Part shown: piece after piece, positions 31,304-33,266 of the stretch | Layout of the letters: the number at the start of each line of letters is the position of its first letter | Numbering within the stretch: the stretch's first letter is position 1 | DNA from: Clostridia bacterium | GTDB lineage: Bacteria; Bacillota; Clostridia; Christensenellales; Aristaeellaceae | DNA: 33,266 nt | Direction of reading: 5' to 3' | NCBI GenBank assembly: GCA_017460585.1 | Contig: JAFUAR010000392.1 | Coordinates: 1-33,266, forward strand | Made by a program: the position numbers and the translations under genes | Notes under the pieces: generated by a model | Databases searched by the model: none | The model's input: only the letters and a program-made list of their open reading frames with translations | What the model was told of the DNA's origin: nothing

Positions 31304-31873
31304 TTATATGCCGAATTCGCGCAAAAGGGCTTTCACATCGTCCACGGGGAAGCCCATTACATTTTCAAATGAACCGTCCAGTTTAGTAACGAACGCGCCC
31401 GCGCCGCCCTGTATGCCGTATGCGCCCGCTTTATCCATGGGCTCGCCGGTAGCGATATACGCGTCGATTTCCTCGTTGCTCAATGTTTTAAAAGTAACGC
31501 CCGTGCGCGCTACGCGCAGCGCAGTTTGATTGGTATCGGTATCGATCACGCATACGCCGGAAAAAACCTCGTGCGTTCTGCCGCTCAGCGCGCGAAGCAT
31601 TCGTCTGGCGTCCGCCTCATCTTCGGGCTTGCCTAGCGGCGTTCCGTCCATGGAAACCAGCGTATCCGACGCCACAATCACGCTATGCGGGCAGTGTGCC
31701 GCTGCGGCGAGCGCCTTGCGCTTGGCGAGTACGGCGACGATTTCCTTCGCTTCGCCGGTCACGTGCTCGTCGACCTCAGGCGCGCATATTTCAAACGAGT
31801 AGCCCATTTTTGTGAGCAGCTCGCGCCTGCGCGGCGAAGTGGAAGCCAATACCAGCGTTTTTTCACTGCACAT
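31304..31873 (-). CDS. maf: Maf family nucleotide pyrophosphatase
   Basis: A 189-residue house-cleaning pyrophosphatase of the Maf/YhdE family, hydrolysing non-canonical or UTP/dTTP-type nucleotides. The motifs are LASTSPRRRELL at residues 8-19, then ASDTLVSMDGTPLGKP with the catalytic Asp, then LSGRTHEVFSGVCV. The start is the ATG at 31873, which gives the usual short N-terminus; an upstream ATG at 31951 lacks homology. It heads the cell-shape operon and is 17 bases from mreB. maf before mreBCD is a common order in Bacillota. Confidence 0.94.
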   Translation of the reverse strand: MCSEKTLVLASTSPRRRELLTKMGYSFEICAPEVDEHVTGEAKEIVAVLAKRKALAAAAHCPHSVIVASDTLVSMDGTPLGKPEDEADARRMLRALSGRTHEVFSGVCVIDTDTNQTALRVARTGVTFKTLSNEEIDAYIATGEPMDKAGAYGIQGGAGAFVTKLDGSFENVMGFPVDDVKALLREFGI

Positions 31874-31907
31874 ACCTATACAACTCCATTTTGATACAAG
31901 AATATAT

Positions 31908-31919
31908 CGTATTATAGCA
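31908..31919 (-). promoter_or_regulatory. Extended -10 promoter of the maf-mreBCD operon
   Basis: Read on the minus strand, TGCTATAAT (the -10 hexamer complement at 31911-31916) is an extended -10. No strong -35 is seen. A small palindrome, CTTTCGCACGAAAG (31943-31956), lies just upstream. Confidence 0.55.
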
Positions 31920-31974
31920 TGGAACTGTAACAAATCCATGAACTTTCGCACGAAAGGTGAAAAATCGCAAATAG

Positions 31975-32005
31975 ATTACCGCCCGGCACAATTCCGGGCG
32001 GTAAT
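31975..32005 (-). terminator. Terminator after the Nudix gene
   Basis: A 12-bp GC-rich stem (31975-31986 and 31994-32005) with a 7-base loop, 15 bases after the Nudix stop. The T-content downstream is moderate (CTATTTG). Confidence 0.7.
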
Positions 32006-32020
32006 AAACGCACATAAAAA

Positions 32021-32455
32021 TCAATGGCGAACCGTCGTGCGATACTTCTGGTAGATTTGCCAGGCGTTTTTTACGATTTCGCGATCCGGCTCAAACGTAA
32101 GCCGTTCAAGCGCCTCTTCCATGGGGAAATAGCCCCCATTTAAAAAGCCCTGATCATAGGAGACCTGAAAGCTGTGATCATCCGCGACCATGGCGAACCA
32201 CTGAATACGGTTGCTTACCTCCCGCCCGCGGCTTTCAGAGAAGAAATCATATCGCGTATTGCCTGCTATGCCGATGATTTCCGCGTGGATCCCCGCTTCG
32301 TCTTCCACGCGCCAAAGCGCCACATCGTTGGAGCGGTTGTAGTTGCGAATCACACCTTTGGGCATCACCCAGTCTCCACGGTCGCTCATCAGCAAAAAGA
32401 CATCGTTTCCGGAAAAAACCACGCCTCCGGCGCAGCTGCGAATGCTGCTTGGCAC
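32021..32455 (-). CDS. Nudix-fold protein with a degenerate Nudix box
   Basis: A 144-residue protein with the Nudix fold pattern (SSIRSCAGGVVF, WVMPKG before the box, then a long helix). The start is a GTG at 32455 with GGGAGGG 8 bases upstream; an ATG at 32512 has none. The Nudix box (residues 34-56) is altered: the consensus Gx5Ex7REUxEExGU reads with Asn40 in place of the first Glu, Trp48-Arg49 in place of RE, and Asp52-Glu53 in place of EE. The normal Mg-binding set is therefore incomplete, so hydrolase activity is doubtful and a binding or regulatory role is possible. It has its own promoter and terminator. Confidence 0.85.
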   Translation of the reverse strand: MPSSIRSCAGGVVFSGNDVFLLMSDRGDWVMPKGVIRNYNRSNDVALWRVEDEAGIHAEIIGIAGNTRYDFFSESRGREVSNRIQWFAMVADDHSFQVSYDQGFLNGGYFPMEEALERLTFEPDREIVKNAWQIYQKYRTTVRH

Positions 32456-32485
32456 GAACGAATCCCTCCCTTCGGTACAGATAAC

Positions 32486-32514
32486 ATCATACCACATTTT
32501 CAGAGAAAACACAA
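32486..32514 (-). promoter_or_regulatory. Promoter of the Nudix gene
   Basis: On the minus strand, TTGTGT (32509-32514) and TATGAT (32486-32491) are 17 bases apart; a TGG before the -10 makes it an extended -10. Confidence 0.75.
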
Positions 32515-32580
32515 CAAAGAAACGAAGCGTGAAATTGACTTCTATAATTTGCCATAGTAAAAGTATATTGCTGTGCTATA

Positions 32581-32609
32581 TTGACGAATATTTCACAGTT
32601 GGATATAAT
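32581..32609 (+). promoter_or_regulatory. Promoter of the nitroreductase gene
   Basis: TTGACG (32581-32586) and a perfect TATAAT (32604-32609) are 17 bases apart, one mismatch from consensus. It is the strongest promoter in the window; the leader is about 68 bases. Confidence 0.87.
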
Positions 32610-32683
32610 CGATTTGTCGAAAGAAGAACGGCATATCTCATTGCGCCGTTAATCATGCCAATACGACAATTGGAGGGATCATC

Positions 32684-33208
32684 ATGAACGAAGCGTTGAA
32701 TAATCTGCTGACCAGACGCTCCTGTCGCGCCTATCGCGATGAACAGATCAAAACCGAGGAATTGGACGCTATTTTGCAGGCGGGCGTGTATGCGCCAACC
32801 GGAATGGGCAAACAGTCGCCGCTCATCGTGGCGGTACAGAGTCCGGATAAGGTGGGCGAGGTTGAACGCTTGAACGCCGCAGTATTGGGCAATCCGGATG
32901 CACATCCGTTTTACGGCGCGCCGACGGTGCTCGTGGTGTTTGGCGACGCAGAAAGCCCATTGGGCGTATCGGACGCGAATCTCGTGCTTGGCAACCTGCT
33001 CAACGGGGCGAACGCCGTAGGTGTGGATTCCTGCTATATCTGGCGCGCCAAAGAAGCCTTCGAAAGCGAGGCGGGCAAGGCGTTGAAAAAGGCTTGGAAT
33101 ATTCCCGATTCGTATGTAGGGTGCGGGTATGTGATTCTGGGTTACGGAAAACCGGAGGGAAAACGCGAAGCCGCGCCTAGAAAGGAAAACTACGTTTTGA
33201 AGATCTAA
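32684..33208 (+). CDS. Nitroreductase family protein (FMN-dependent)
   Basis: A flavin oxidoreductase of 174 residues, on the short side of the nitroreductase family. The N-terminal FMN phosphate-binding signature RRSCRAYRDEQI is clear, followed by the family AGVYAPTGMGKQSP (ribityl contact). The C-terminal part GCGYVILGYGKPEG, then the lysine/arginine-rich PRKENYVLKI, is also typical. ATG 32684 has GGAGGG upstream. The protein is cytosolic and likely reduces nitro or quinone compounds with NAD(P)H; the natural substrate is unknown. It is a single-gene unit; the window ends 58 bases after its stop. Confidence 0.93.
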   Translation: MNEALNNLLTRRSCRAYRDEQIKTEELDAILQAGVYAPTGMGKQSPLIVAVQSPDKVGEVERLNAAVLGNPDAHPFYGAPTVLVVFGDAESPLGVSDANLVLGNLLNGANAVGVDSCYIWRAKEAFESEAGKALKKAWNIPDSYVGCGYVILGYGKPEGKREAAPRKENYVLKI

Positions 33209-33266
33209 GGAACCGCTGGGTTATCGGATCAGGTATGGCATTAGAAAAGGCACTGCCGCGGAAAAA

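Overview
The window reads as one contig piece from a Gram-positive, anaerobe-like member of the Bacillota, most likely class Clostridia. This placement is inferred from gene content: CUT1-type sugar ABC systems without their own ATPase, a DUF1846 protein, strong AGGAGG ribosome binding sites, a maf-mreBCD-mrdA-rodA cell-shape operon and frequent TTG starts. Genus cannot be read from the sequence. A Christensenellales-like lineage is a guess, based on moderate GC and solute-binding proteins with plain (non-lipoprotein) signal peptides.

Left part, plus strand (1-9775): a pgi gene cut by the window edge, a small two-helix membrane protein, an AraC-type regulator, a sugar ABC importer (binding protein and two permeases) and a GH2 beta-galactosidase. 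Together these look like a galactoside uptake and hydrolysis module. A pair of 11-bp direct repeats exactly 21 bp apart sits just upstream of the binding-protein gene and is the obvious candidate AraC-type operator.

Middle, plus strand (9780-14950): a patatin-like lipase, then a DUF1846 protein, a small membrane protein, diaminopimelate epimerase (dapF) and homoserine dehydrogenase (hom). The patatin terminator and the DUF1846 promoter overlap. Region 14950-15830 is non-genic and holds an internally deleted IS200/IS605-type element with intact end hairpins, next to a second related-looking hairpin.

Minus-strand operon 23163-15902: a cytosolic TolB-like propeller protein, a binding protein, two LplB/YtcP-type permeases, two VOC-fold proteins, a sugar isomerase/epimerase-fold protein and a DUF1080 (3-keto-disaccharide hydrolase type) protein. 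A LacI-family regulator is divergently encoded at 23506. The operon has a near-consensus promoter whose spacer contains a perfect 12-bp palindrome; the same core recurs 1.39 kb away, beyond the lacI gene. This is the best candidate in the window for an undescribed catabolic system: uptake of an oligosaccharide or glycoside followed by intracellular, possibly 3-keto-sugar-based, breakdown.

Right part, minus strand (32455-24779): a degenerate Nudix protein with its own promoter, then the operon maf, mreB, mreC, mreD, mrdA (PBP2) and rodA, closed by a perfect 28-bp palindromic terminator. The MreB here has lost several residues of the ATP-hydrolysis site. A divergent nitroreductase gene with a strong promoter closes the window.
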